A stretch of DNA of 64,000 nt, taken from positions 230,619 through 294,618 of the forward strand of contig NZ_JACVTO010000005.1 of the NCBI RefSeq assembly GCF_016518545.1, read 5' to 3'. The notes beneath the pieces are model-generated. The model saw nothing but the letters and a program-made list of their open reading frames with translations, had not been told where the DNA came from and ran no database searches. A program made the position numbers and the translations under genes. Source of the stretch: Pseudomonas sp. S30. GTDB taxonomy: Bacteria; Pseudomonadota; Gammaproteobacteria; Pseudomonadales; Pseudomonadaceae. Positions 35,117-43,881 of this stretch are shown here, in pieces. The number at the start of each line of letters is the position of its first letter. Position 1 is the first letter of the stretch.

Positions 35117-35821
35117 ATGTTTGAACTGCTGGACAGCAAGCGTTTCCCCGCCCACTACCAGACGCTGGAGACCCAGCGCGTGGAACGCTTGCTGGGCGAG
35201 TGGTCGGCAGACCATCGTCAATCGCTCAGAGTCCTGGACTACGGGATGGGACGCGGGAAGTACCTGCGCCTGTTTCGCCAGTGGGGCCTGCAACCCGTAG
35301 GCGTGGACATCAATCGCGACTACATCGACCAGGCCATCGAGGACGGGTTCGAGGCCTATCACGAGTCCCAGCTCGAGTCCCTGCAACAACGCTTCGACGT
35401 GATCTTTCTCAGCCACTTGATCGAACATCTGGATCCGACGCAATTGCTGGCGCTGCTCGAGCGCTTGATCGACTTGCTCGCACCAGGCGGGCGCCTGATC
35501 ATGATCAGCCCGGTGCTGGGAGAACGGTTCTTTCACGACTTCTCTCATGTGCGGCCCTACTATCCGCAGAGCATCCGTCACGCCTTCGGGCAATCCAACG
35601 CACCGCTCTCGTTCGGCGCGAGCGAGCGCATTGTGCTCAGCGACATCCATTTCTTCCGAGACCCCTACAGGACCCGCTTGTGGCGATCGTTCTATGTCGA
35701 GAAGAGCGCGCTGCATCCGTTTACCCGCTGGCTCAATCGAGGGTTCGACATAGCTTGGCGGGCCTCCAGCGGACACCTCGGCGTCACGGCTTCATGGCTA
35801 GGGGTGTATCAACGATGCTGA
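35117..35821 (+). CDS. SAM-dependent methyltransferase
   Basis: Class I methyltransferase of 234 residues. Motif I VLDYGMGRGKYL lies at residues 39-50, followed by the acidic end of beta-2 (VGVDINRDYID) and the motif FDVIFLSHLIEHLDP typical of UbiE/type-11 enzymes. Sugar O- or N-methylation is the likely role, as with the 2-O-methyl group on P. syringae flagellin viosamine (analogy only). It follows the ATP-grasp gene by 72 bp and overlaps the next gene by 7 bp. Confidence 0.85.
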   Translation: MFELLDSKRFPAHYQTLETQRVERLLGEWSADHRQSLRVLDYGMGRGKYLRLFRQWGLQPVGVDINRDYIDQAIEDGFEAYHESQLESLQQRFDVIFLSHLIEHLDPTQLLALLERLIDLLAPGGRLIMISPVLGERFFHDFSHVRPYYPQSIRHAFGQSNAPLSFGASERIVLSDIHFFRDPYRTRLWRSFYVEKSALHPFTRWLNRGFDIAWRASSGHLGVTASWLGVYQRC

Positions 35822-36540
35822 ACGCTGGCCGCACTCGCAAGCGCGTGGTGTTGATGCAACCTTACCTGCTTCCTTACCTGGGTTATTACCAACTACTGGG
35901 CGCAGCGGAGCTGTTCGTCAGCTATGACACCGCTCAATTCATCAAAAATGGCTGGATCGAACGCAACCGCTACCTGTTGGATGGCGAACCCCGATGGTTC
36001 AACGTGGCGCTTGAGAAAAGCAGCCACACTCTGCCCATTCTGCACAAGCGGATCAGCAAGGGATTCGATGTCCGGGACCTCATCAACAAGCTCGCCCACG
36101 CCTATCGCAAGGCCCCCAACGCATCGTTCGTGCTCTCATGGTTGCAGCCATTGCTCGAAGAACCTGCCGCGAGTATCGCCGAGCTCAACATACGGGTGCT
36201 CAAGGCCAGTTGCGCCCTGATCGGCGTGACCACGCCCATCATCACTGCCAGCGAACTGGAAAACGAAGCAGGCCTCAGCGGTCAGGCGCGCGTGCTGGCG
36301 TTGATGAAAGCCGTGGGCGCCAGTCATTACCTGAACCCTTCAGCGGGCGCCTTTCTCTATGATGCGGGCGCGTTCAGCGCTGCGGGCATGCAGTTGCAAC
36401 TGCTCCAGGCGCGGCTACCCAGCTACCGGCAAGGCAGCCAGGACTTCAAGCCTGGACTGTCCATTCTCGATGCCTTGATGTTCAATCCTGCGCACACGGT
36501 TGGTGAATGGGCCAGACAGGGGGTCATTACAGATGCCTGA
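35815..36540 (+). CDS. WbqC-family protein
   Basis: Belongs to the WbqC-like family found in O-antigen and glycan clusters; its reaction is not established to my knowledge. The 241-residue form from ATG 35815 has the family hallmarks MQPYLLPYLGYYQLL (from residue 14), FVSYDTAQFIKNGWIERNRY and GASHYLNPSAGAFLYD, and the C-terminal LSILDALMFN block. It overlaps the methyltransferase by 7 bp and the following gene by 8 bp, so the three are translationally coupled. The frame is open far upstream (to 35200) inside the methyltransferase, but only in the wrong frame for that gene. Confidence 0.87.
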   Translation: MLNAGRTRKRVVLMQPYLLPYLGYYQLLGAAELFVSYDTAQFIKNGWIERNRYLLDGEPRWFNVALEKSSHTLPILHKRISKGFDVRDLINKLAHAYRKAPNASFVLSWLQPLLEEPAASIAELNIRVLKASCALIGVTTPIITASELENEAGLSGQARVLALMKAVGASHYLNPSAGAFLYDAGAFSAAGMQLQLLQARLPSYRQGSQDFKPGLSILDALMFNPAHTVGEWARQGVITDA

Positions 36541-37516
36541 AGCGATTGGCGGCTATTTCGAGCTGGAACTGCGCACAGGCCTCACGCCTTACCCAGACGC
36601 CGTCGGCTTCAACTGCGCACGCTCTGCGCTAACGGCTTTGCTGCAGGCAAGAGCAGCCCCTTGCCTGCACTTACCCCATTACATCTGCCACGCTGTCGTA
36701 GAGGCCGCCCAGGCAGCTGGCAGCCGACTTCAGCCCTACGCGATCGACATGAAGCTCGAATTACCGCAACTGCCGGAACTCGACGCGGGCGAGCGCTTGC
36801 TCTACGTCAACTATTTCGGACTCAAAGACGCTTATGTCGAAGAAGTGCTGGCTCCCCACTACGGCGATCGCCTGATTGTCGATAACTCACAGGCGCTGTT
36901 CAGCACGCCATTGCCAGGTATCGCCACACTCTACTCACCACGAAAATTCGTCGGCGTCGCCGACGGCGGCTGGCTGGCCAACCCGCCAGACCGTCTAGGA
37001 ACATTGCCACCCAGCCAGTCCACACACCGCTTCGGCGCGCTGCTGGGTCGCCTGGAATCCTCTCCCGAGGATCACTACCTCGCCTTCGCCGAAGCTGAAA
37101 AAGCCCTGTGCCTGACCCCTGTCTCGGCGATGTCGAACAGTACCAGGCGCCTGCTCGACAGCTTGGACTATACGACGATCGCCGACCGCCGCAAGGCCAA
37201 CTTCACCTACTTGCGCGAAGCCCTCGACCGCTACAACCAGTTCGAGCCTGGCCTGACTGCCGTTCAGGCAGTCGCATTGTGCTATCCACTGCTGCTGGGC
37301 TCGAAGGCACAGACGCAGCATGTGCGCCAAGCGCTGCGTACCGAGCGAATCTTCATCCCCTGCTACTGGCCGGAAGTGGCCGATGCCGCGCACAGCCCAG
37401 ACCTGGAAAGGCATTTGGCAGACTGTGTACTCCCGCTGCCTGTCGATCAGCGTTACGGCCACGAGCACATGCAAAGGCTCGTCGACCGCGTGCATTGGCA
37501 CATGAGCACCTACTGA
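36533..37516 (+). CDS. Short DegT-like PLP-dependent protein
   Basis: A 327-residue, shortened member of the DegT aminotransferase superfamily. Recognisable blocks are GFNCARSALTALLQARA, LLYVNYFGLKD, RLIVDNSQALFS (the Asp that contacts the PLP pyridine ring) and LYSPRKFVGVADGGWL with a candidate PLP lysine at residue 138. Start ATG 36533 (MPEAIGGYFELEL) overlaps the WbqC-like gene by 8 bp. It differs clearly from the first aminotransferase of the operon and may act on another substrate or have a changed reaction. Family assignment is by motif reading only. Confidence 0.75.
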   Translation: MPEAIGGYFELELRTGLTPYPDAVGFNCARSALTALLQARAAPCLHLPHYICHAVVEAAQAAGSRLQPYAIDMKLELPQLPELDAGERLLYVNYFGLKDAYVEEVLAPHYGDRLIVDNSQALFSTPLPGIATLYSPRKFVGVADGGWLANPPDRLGTLPPSQSTHRFGALLGRLESSPEDHYLAFAEAEKALCLTPVSAMSNSTRRLLDSLDYTTIADRRKANFTYLREALDRYNQFEPGLTAVQAVALCYPLLLGSKAQTQHVRQALRTERIFIPCYWPEVADAAHSPDLERHLADCVLPLPVDQRYGHEHMQRLVDRVHWHMSTY

Positions 37517-37573
37517 GCGCCTACTTCAATGACGGCATGGCCCTGTGGACCAGCCTTAGCAACAGGACCTTTC

Positions 37574-40500
37574 ATGACTGCGCAAGCATTGCACCGCACA
37601 CAGGGTAATCCTTACTACATCTACGCGCCCGACTACCGTGATACATCCTCGGGCGTGTGCGTCATGCATTACCTATGTCACGCGCTTAACGTCAGCGGAC
37701 AAGAGGCGTACGTGGTGGGATGCACAGTCGTCAATCCCAACCTGCGCACGCCTGCACTGACGGACGTGGTTCGACACGTACACACCTCACGAGGCGCATC
37801 TCCGATCGCCGTATACCCCGAGGTCATCAGCGGCAATCCGCTGGGTAGCCCCGTGGTGGTGCGCTACATGCTCAACCGCGATGGATTCCTCAACGGCCGT
37901 GAAGTGGACGGACAACCGAGCGACCTTTACTACTACTACGCTCATGATTTTGCCGACGGCAAACGCCTGTACGACATGCTCACCCTGCCGACGATCGACT
38001 CGACGCTGTTCGCACCACTGGCACAGCCGATCGCCCGGCGCGGGCACTACCTCTACCTGCATCGGTTCGATGCGCAGCAAGTGGACTACAGCCTGCTGCC
38101 AGCAGGCGTGCAAGTGCTCAGCCTCAGCAAACCACGCTCGCTCCCGGAGCTTGCCGCGCTGTTCCAGAGCGCGCAAACGCTCTACAGCTACGAAATTTCG
38201 GCTACCTGCACCATGGCCCTGATGTGCGGCTGCCCGGTGATCTACCTGCGCGGTGGCCACGTGCATGAGTTGCCATTCACCGAGCACATTGGCGACGCGG
38301 GTGCCGCTTTGCTCGAAGAGCCCGGAGGAATCGAGCGCGCGCGTCAGTCAGTCGGTCTTGCCCGCCAGCGACTGCTGCGCATGGAAGATGAATTCTGGCC
38401 CCAGCTGCGTGCCTTTATCTCCCATACCCAGCGCGCGGCAGCCGAGCACTCGGTTAGCCATCAGATGCCCAGCGTCCGTGACTGGCTGCTTCATCGCCAG
38501 CTTGGCCCCGTGCAGCAGGTACTCGTCGATGCGCGACGCGATGCCCTCACTGACCAGACCCGACTGAGCGTGGTGGTCAGCGATACCGTCGGCGAGCGCC
38601 AGGCGCTGTGCGATACACTGGAGAGCCTGACGCTGTGGAGTGCCAGCAGCCCACTGCGATTGCGCATCTACGTCGTCAGTCGACAGCCCCTACCCGCCAT
38701 GCTCGCCAGCAACGTCCAGTGGATCGACGCCGAGCCAGAAGCCGAGTTGCTCAACCAGATTGCCGAGCACGACGACGGCCAATGGCTGCTGCTGCTGGAA
38801 TCGGGCGAGGAGTTGCTGCCCAGCGGCTGCGTCATGCTGGATCTCGAACTGCCAGGCGCGCAGGGCTGCCGCATGCTCTATGCCGATGAAATCTATCGCA
38901 GTGCGGGGGGCGCCAGTCCGGTCCTGCGCCCGGACATGAACCTGGATTACCTGCTGTCGATGCCGGCGGTAATGGCACGGCACTGGATCATTCGCAGGGA
39001 CGTGCTGCTGGAGGTCGGCGGTTTCGACAAGCAGCTGCCCAACGCTCTCGAACTAGGCATCATTCTGCGACTGATCGAGGCTCATGGCCTCGATGGCATC
39101 GGTCACCTGGACGAACCACTGGTCATCTGCAACGCCGCTGACATGGCAGCGAATGCGGATGAAATCGGCCAGATCCGCCGCCATTTGATTGCCAGGAACT
39201 ACCCCCAGTCGCAGGTGACTGAACAGCCTTCGCGCCACTACCACATCGACTATGGCCATGGCGGGCAACCTACGGTTTCGATCCTGATTGCGGTACGCGA
39301 TCAACTGGACCTGGCGCGGCGCTGCGTCGACAGCCTGCTGTCGAAAACGCGCTACAGCGCCTTCGAACTGATACTGCTCGACAGCGCCAGCCAGGATCCG
39401 AAGCTGCAAGCGTGGTTCGAACAGCTCGTGGTCGCCGGGCAGGGTTTGATCAAAGTAATCCGCGACGAGGCCGCCCTCAACTTCAGTGCGCTCTACAACC
39501 TCGGCGCCCGCCACGCACAGGGCGACTTCCTGCTGTTGCTGAACAATGACTGCGTGATGTTCGAGGAGCAATGGCTGGAACATCTGCTCAACCACGCCAT
39601 GCGTCCGGAAGTGGGCATCGTCGCGCCGAAGTTGCTCGACATCGAAGGCAAGCTCGCCCATGCAGGCTATGTGCTGGGGCTCAATGGCAGCGCCGCCAGC
39701 CCCGGCGTCGGCGTGGAGAACAGCGAAGGAGGTTACTTGCAGTACCTGCTGGTGGACCGCGACGTCAGTGCGGTCAGCGGCGCGTGCCTGATGATCGGGC
39801 GCGAGCTCTTCGAGTCCCTTGGGGGCATGGACGAGTCTGCCTTCGCACTGCGTTTCAATGACCTGGACCTGTGCCTGCGTGCCCGTGCCCAGGGCCTGCT
39901 GAACGTCTGGAGCCCCCGCGCCCTGGTGGCCTGCGAGCGCGTGAACGGCTGGAGCGATGAGCTGCGCAAAACCGACCTGCGTGCACGCCTGCGCCAGGAC
40001 GAGAAAAACCTGCATACTCGCTGGCAGGACGCGTTGGTACACGACCCCGCCTATAACAAGAACCTGTCGCTGCGAGGCCCCGGTCACGAGCTGCCCGCGC
40101 TCTACGCCCTGACCTGGCGCCCACTGAGCTGGCGTCCACTGCCTGTGGTCCTGGTGCATGCTGACGGCGAACGTCCACAGCGATGCAGCGACGCCTTCGA
40201 GCAACTGCTCGAACACGGCCAGATCGATGGCTGCTCGATACCGGTGGTGCTCTACGACGCCGAACTTCGACGCTTGAATCCGGACGTGGTGGTGTTCGCG
40301 CACGTCGCCGACCCGGCTCGTATTGCATCCATGAGCGCCCATTACGCTCGGCACCCGGCGTTCAAGGTGCTGGAAGTCGAGGAGCTGCCCCAGGATGAGC
40401 GAGCCTGGCTAATGCTGCGCGATGCCCTCGCAGTTGTGGATCGTGTGGTGGTAGCGACTGCGCAACAGGCGCATCACCTCGCCCCCATGCACAGGGATGT

Positions 40501-41053
40501 TCAGCTTCGACCGACGCGTCTGATGCCGTCGTGGCATGAGGCAGTGATCGCACGCCCTTTGCCAGAGAAGCTGCGAATCGGCTGTCCGGTGCAGCCGGAA
40601 ACCTTGGCGACGGTCGAACCGATCTTGCGGGCTTGCGCAGGTCGCGCGCAGTGGGTGCTGTGGGGAGAGGTTCCGGCGCATCTGGCGTCGCTGGTGGAGG
40701 AAGTCCATCATCACGACATGGCCTCACGGCCCGAACTGCTGCACAGCCTGGCGCTGGATCTTGCGCTGGTTCCCCTGTCACCTGGCGCATCGCCGCCGCC
40801 CGAACTGGCCTTGCGCCTGGCTGCCAGTGGCGTAGCGCTCATCAGCAATGACGATCAGGCACCGGTTCGTGATTGGCCGATCACCAGGGTCGACAACGGT
40901 AGTGAGCATTGGATCGAGGCTCTGGACGCCTACCTGCAAGCCCCGCAGAACGCCAGGGCAGCAGGGCTACGGCTACGGCAGGTGGTCGAAGGGGACGGTT
41001 TCTTCGACGCGAGTCACCGAGAGGTCTGCCTGCGCTGCTGGACGCGACCCTAG
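37574..41053 (+). CDS. Giant multi-module glycosyltransferase (flagellin glycosylation)
   Basis: A 1159-residue protein from ATG 37574 (MTAQALHRTQGN), with AGGA 7 nt upstream. Visible modules are an N-terminal GT-B-like half (about 1-290; YEISATCTMALMCGCPVIYL), a degenerate GT2-like part (about 335-540) and a canonical GT2 domain (about 565-790). The GT2 domain has PTVSILIAVRDQLDLARR, LLLLNNDCVMF and the acceptor-side motif RFNDLDLCLRARAQG. A C-terminal GT4-like remainder follows. P. syringae Fgt1/Fgt2 and related flagellin glycosyltransferases are of similar size, which supports the role; the substrate is unknown. It ends convergent to the next gene, with a hairpin between them. Confidence 0.85.
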   Translation: MTAQALHRTQGNPYYIYAPDYRDTSSGVCVMHYLCHALNVSGQEAYVVGCTVVNPNLRTPALTDVVRHVHTSRGASPIAVYPEVISGNPLGSPVVVRYMLNRDGFLNGREVDGQPSDLYYYYAHDFADGKRLYDMLTLPTIDSTLFAPLAQPIARRGHYLYLHRFDAQQVDYSLLPAGVQVLSLSKPRSLPELAALFQSAQTLYSYEISATCTMALMCGCPVIYLRGGHVHELPFTEHIGDAGAALLEEPGGIERARQSVGLARQRLLRMEDEFWPQLRAFISHTQRAAAEHSVSHQMPSVRDWLLHRQLGPVQQVLVDARRDALTDQTRLSVVVSDTVGERQALCDTLESLTLWSASSPLRLRIYVVSRQPLPAMLASNVQWIDAEPEAELLNQIAEHDDGQWLLLLESGEELLPSGCVMLDLELPGAQGCRMLYADEIYRSAGGASPVLRPDMNLDYLLSMPAVMARHWIIRRDVLLEVGGFDKQLPNALELGIILRLIEAHGLDGIGHLDEPLVICNAADMAANADEIGQIRRHLIARNYPQSQVTEQPSRHYHIDYGHGGQPTVSILIAVRDQLDLARRCVDSLLSKTRYSAFELILLDSASQDPKLQAWFEQLVVAGQGLIKVIRDEAALNFSALYNLGARHAQGDFLLLLNNDCVMFEEQWLEHLLNHAMRPEVGIVAPKLLDIEGKLAHAGYVLGLNGSAASPGVGVENSEGGYLQYLLVDRDVSAVSGACLMIGRELFESLGGMDESAFALRFNDLDLCLRARAQGLLNVWSPRALVACERVNGWSDELRKTDLRARLRQDEKNLHTRWQDALVHDPAYNKNLSLRGPGHELPALYALTWRPLSWRPLPVVLVHADGERPQRCSDAFEQLLEHGQIDGCSIPVVLYDAELRRLNPDVVVFAHVADPARIASMSAHYARHPAFKVLEVEELPQDERAWLMLRDALAVVDRVVVATAQQAHHLAPMHRDVQLRPTRLMPSWHEAVIARPLPEKLRIGCPVQPETLATVEPILRACAGRAQWVLWGEVPAHLASLVEEVHHHDMASRPELLHSLALDLALVPLSPGASPPPELALRLAASGVALISNDDQAPVRDWPITRVDNGSEHWIEALDAYLQAPQNARAAGLRLRQVVEGDGFFDASHREVCLRCWTRP

Positions 41054-41064
41054 TAGCCTTGAGC

Positions 41065-41099
41065 GCGGCCGTTGGTAGACGAACGCTACCAACGGCCGC
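41065..41099. terminator. Hairpin between convergent glycosyltransferase genes
   Basis: A perfect 14-bp stem, GCGGCCGTTGGTAG (41065-41078) against its complement (41086-41099), with a 7-nt loop in the 53-bp gap between two convergent genes. There is no T tract on either side, but the stability and place suggest a two-way terminator. Confidence 0.7.
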
Positions 41100-41106
41100 C
41101 ACACGG

Positions 41107-43830
41107 TCAGGAAATCGACTTCAACGCGTCGCTGGCCCAGTGCCCAGCGAAGGCCTGGGGATAGCCCGCCTGCAGCGCCGTGCAAGCGCGCTCATCGGGC
41201 AGCGACGGCGCGTCGTCGAACAGTTGGGCGACCGGTGTCCACACCACCAGCAATCCGTTCTGCGCAGCCTCCAGGCAAAGCGCCACGTCGAAGCCCGCCA
41301 GGGCCTTCAAGCCGCCGCAGTGGTCGAATAGATCACGGCGTATCAGCATGCAATCGGCAGACACCGCAGCACAGCCCCGTACCGTGTCTGGCCAGCGTGC
41401 CCGGGCAGAGTCGGCGAGTGCCAGCCCCGACCATGGCGCATGCACGCGCGGGCCCTGCAGCAGGTCGAAGCCGGCGTGCGCCAGATTCAGCTCGCGCGAC
41501 AGCAGGCAGGCGCCGACGACCCCGACCTCCGGGCGCAGCCCTTCATTGAGCAATGCTTCGATCCACGCCGGTGAAATCACCTCGCAGTGCTCGGCCAGCA
41601 GTAGCAGATGCTCGCCTCGGGCCTCCCCGGCGGCGATATTGAGCAGGTCGGGAAGTTCACCCGACTCGGCGCTCAGCAAACGTACTCGATTGCCCAACGG
41701 TGCCAGACCCGAGGCGAGCGCATCGGCCTTGGCGACTGGCGCAGCCACCAGCACTTCATAACGCGGGTAGCGGGTACGTTGCAGGACGCTGTTCAGACAG
41801 TTCAGCAAGCGCTGCGGGTCGCCCTGCGCCGCGACCAGGATGCTCACCAACGGGGTAGCTGAATGCCGGTAATCCAGCGTCAGGCCCGCTTCGCCCCGAT
41901 CATGCACCTCGCCCCGGTAGCCCAGGTCGGTGAGATGGCGCTTCAGGCGTGTGGCAGCTTCGGCTTGCAGGCTCGGCGTGCAAGCCGCACCTACCACCAG
42001 GTACTGATCCATATGAGCCAGGCAGCCCTGCCCATGCTGTTCGACCAGACGCAGCAGCAGATCGAACTCGAACGCTGCACTCAGGCCCTCGCTGTATCCT
42101 CCCGCGTCCAGCACCGCCTGACGACGAACGCACCAGTGTCGCGACATCAAGCCGGGCTGGCTGCGCAAGGCAGTCAGATCGCTGCCTGGACGCACCACCG
42201 GCTGCAGGCGCCCCTCGTCGTCGCGTTGTACCTCGTTGGCGCACACCGCCAGGCACCCAGGCGCCTGCGCCAGCTCCTGGTGAAGACGCAACAGGCCGCC
42301 GACCACCAGCTCGTCGCCGGCGTCCAGCAGCATGAGCCACTCGCTGGCAAGCTGGCGCAGCAGCTGATTGAGGTGATTGATCCAGTTGTCATCGCTGACC
42401 TGCACGAAGTGCAGGGTGTCACGTGCCGTGGTGATCGCCGGCGGCTTGCCGTTCTTGAGCACCACCAGCTTGAACTGGCGCAGACCACTCGCCAGGAGGC
42501 TGTCGAAGGTCGTTTGCAGCGCCAGATCATCGTTGTGCAGATCAAGGACGATGAACGTCAGCAGAACGCCTGGGCGCTTGGCGATCTCAGCCAGCGCGCG
42601 CCGGCGCACACCGAGCTCTGGGAGCGAATCGGTCAACGCGCCGATCACTTGCCCGGAGCGGGTGTCTGCCAACCAGTCCAGCGCCTGCAAGCCCGGTATG
42701 CGCTGCAGACGCTCGAGCCATTCCCCAAGTTCCAGCGCCCGCTGCTCATCGCCTGCACCGGTCAGGGTGGGGACTAGCCGGCTGCAGACCTGCAGGTTGA
42801 ACAAACCGAGCGCCAGCGCCTTCCAGTAGCGTTGCTGCAAGCTGTCGCGAGTGTCGTTCGGATGTTCGATCAACAGCTCGCGCTGGCGCACCCAGGTGCC
42901 CTCGAGCGCCTCGCGGTGGGCCTGCCCTGTCGGCCAGGCGTGACAGAGGAACTCCACCTCCGTCAAATCCGCGAACAAAACGGGGTCGTAATAGGGCAGT
43001 TCCACGTACTGGCGAGGCTCGAACACCCGCTGCGGCTCGCCGATCACTGACACCCATGGCGAGGTGAACAGCAAAGGCGCCTCAGTCTGGTCGTAAGTGC
43101 TGCGCACCAGGCGATTGAGCACCTTGAAGCCCGCTTCGTCGGTGCACAACGCAGGGCCTGAAGCATCCCACTGACGCAGCACGCGCACACTGTGTGCCAA
43201 TTGCTGGTCCCGCGCCACAGGCGTCAGCGCGCTGACGCTCAGCTCGCAGATCACATCGGTCTGCTGCACAGGCGCGATAGCGCCTTGAGTCAACAGAGCG
43301 TAGGACAGTGCCACTTGCCAACCGGCGAAATCCAGCCCCACAGGCAAATCCGCCAGCACGCGGATGAGCGCGTCGACCCGCAGCACCGCCCGCCAGGCTG
43401 ACTGACCCGCCAGCGCGTACGCGTGCAATCGCTCACGGCCACCCTCGTCTTTCGGAGCGAGCACCAAAGCGCCTACTTTGTGATAGCAGGCCTTGGCATC
43501 ACCCAGCCGATACGCCAGTGCATAACCCTGGGCGCCCAGGGCTTGCGGGGTCTGAGCGAGAACCTGGGCAGCACGATCCAGTGCCTGGGCACGAACGAAA
43601 TCAGCGTCCAGCGCCAGCATCACGTAGGGGCTTTCGAGCTGGCTCAAGGCCTGGGCCAGTCGCTGCGCCAGCACCTCTGGGCTGTCCTGGCCTGGGAGAT
43701 AGTCCAGGGCTCGGCAAGCGACGCCAGCGCTCTGGTAATAATGCAGGGCGCGAGGGCGGTGAGCGGCCTGCTCGTGCCCGAGCAGGATGACCGTCACCTG
43801 GTCGCGTGAGGCGGTTGCATGTTCAGCCAT
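41107..43830 (-). CDS. Large glycosyltransferase-like protein with degenerate GT2 modules
   Basis: A 907-residue protein. An N-terminal region of about 400 residues is not assigned. A GT2-like module lies at about 420-640 (LLTFIVLDLHNDDLALQTTFDSLL; WLMLLDAGDELVVGGLLRLHQE). A second module lies at about 655-880 (PLVSILVAAQGDPQRLLNCLNSVL). In the second one the metal-binding NND/DxD position reads LLLAEHCEV, and the later acidic motif reads FDVALCLEAAQNG instead of the usual D/N-D-x-D-L-C-L. Catalysis by that module is therefore doubtful; the first keeps LLDAGDE. It starts 51 bp after the gene upstream and was probably transcribed from the flgL side. Confidence 0.75.
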   Translation of the reverse strand: MAEHATASRDQVTVILLGHEQAAHRPRALHYYQSAGVACRALDYLPGQDSPEVLAQRLAQALSQLESPYVMLALDADFVRAQALDRAAQVLAQTPQALGAQGYALAYRLGDAKACYHKVGALVLAPKDEGGRERLHAYALAGQSAWRAVLRVDALIRVLADLPVGLDFAGWQVALSYALLTQGAIAPVQQTDVICELSVSALTPVARDQQLAHSVRVLRQWDASGPALCTDEAGFKVLNRLVRSTYDQTEAPLLFTSPWVSVIGEPQRVFEPRQYVELPYYDPVLFADLTEVEFLCHAWPTGQAHREALEGTWVRQRELLIEHPNDTRDSLQQRYWKALALGLFNLQVCSRLVPTLTGAGDEQRALELGEWLERLQRIPGLQALDWLADTRSGQVIGALTDSLPELGVRRRALAEIAKRPGVLLTFIVLDLHNDDLALQTTFDSLLASGLRQFKLVVLKNGKPPAITTARDTLHFVQVSDDNWINHLNQLLRQLASEWLMLLDAGDELVVGGLLRLHQELAQAPGCLAVCANEVQRDDEGRLQPVVRPGSDLTALRSQPGLMSRHWCVRRQAVLDAGGYSEGLSAAFEFDLLLRLVEQHGQGCLAHMDQYLVVGAACTPSLQAEAATRLKRHLTDLGYRGEVHDRGEAGLTLDYRHSATPLVSILVAAQGDPQRLLNCLNSVLQRTRYPRYEVLVAAPVAKADALASGLAPLGNRVRLLSAESGELPDLLNIAAGEARGEHLLLLAEHCEVISPAWIEALLNEGLRPEVGVVGACLLSRELNLAHAGFDLLQGPRVHAPWSGLALADSARARWPDTVRGCAAVSADCMLIRRDLFDHCGGLKALAGFDVALCLEAAQNGLLVVWTPVAQLFDDAPSLPDERACTALQAGYPQAFAGHWASDALKSIS

Positions 43831-43881
43831 TGGGCACCTATGAGTAATGGGTTGAGCCCCAGGTGATCCGGGGCCGGAAGT

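Noticed and set aside
35041..35124. Short 27-codon frame overlapping the ends of the ATP-grasp and methyltransferase genes
   Set aside because: It is out of frame with the methyltransferase and has no ribosome-binding site or recognisable sequence; the 72-bp gap is better read as a leader.
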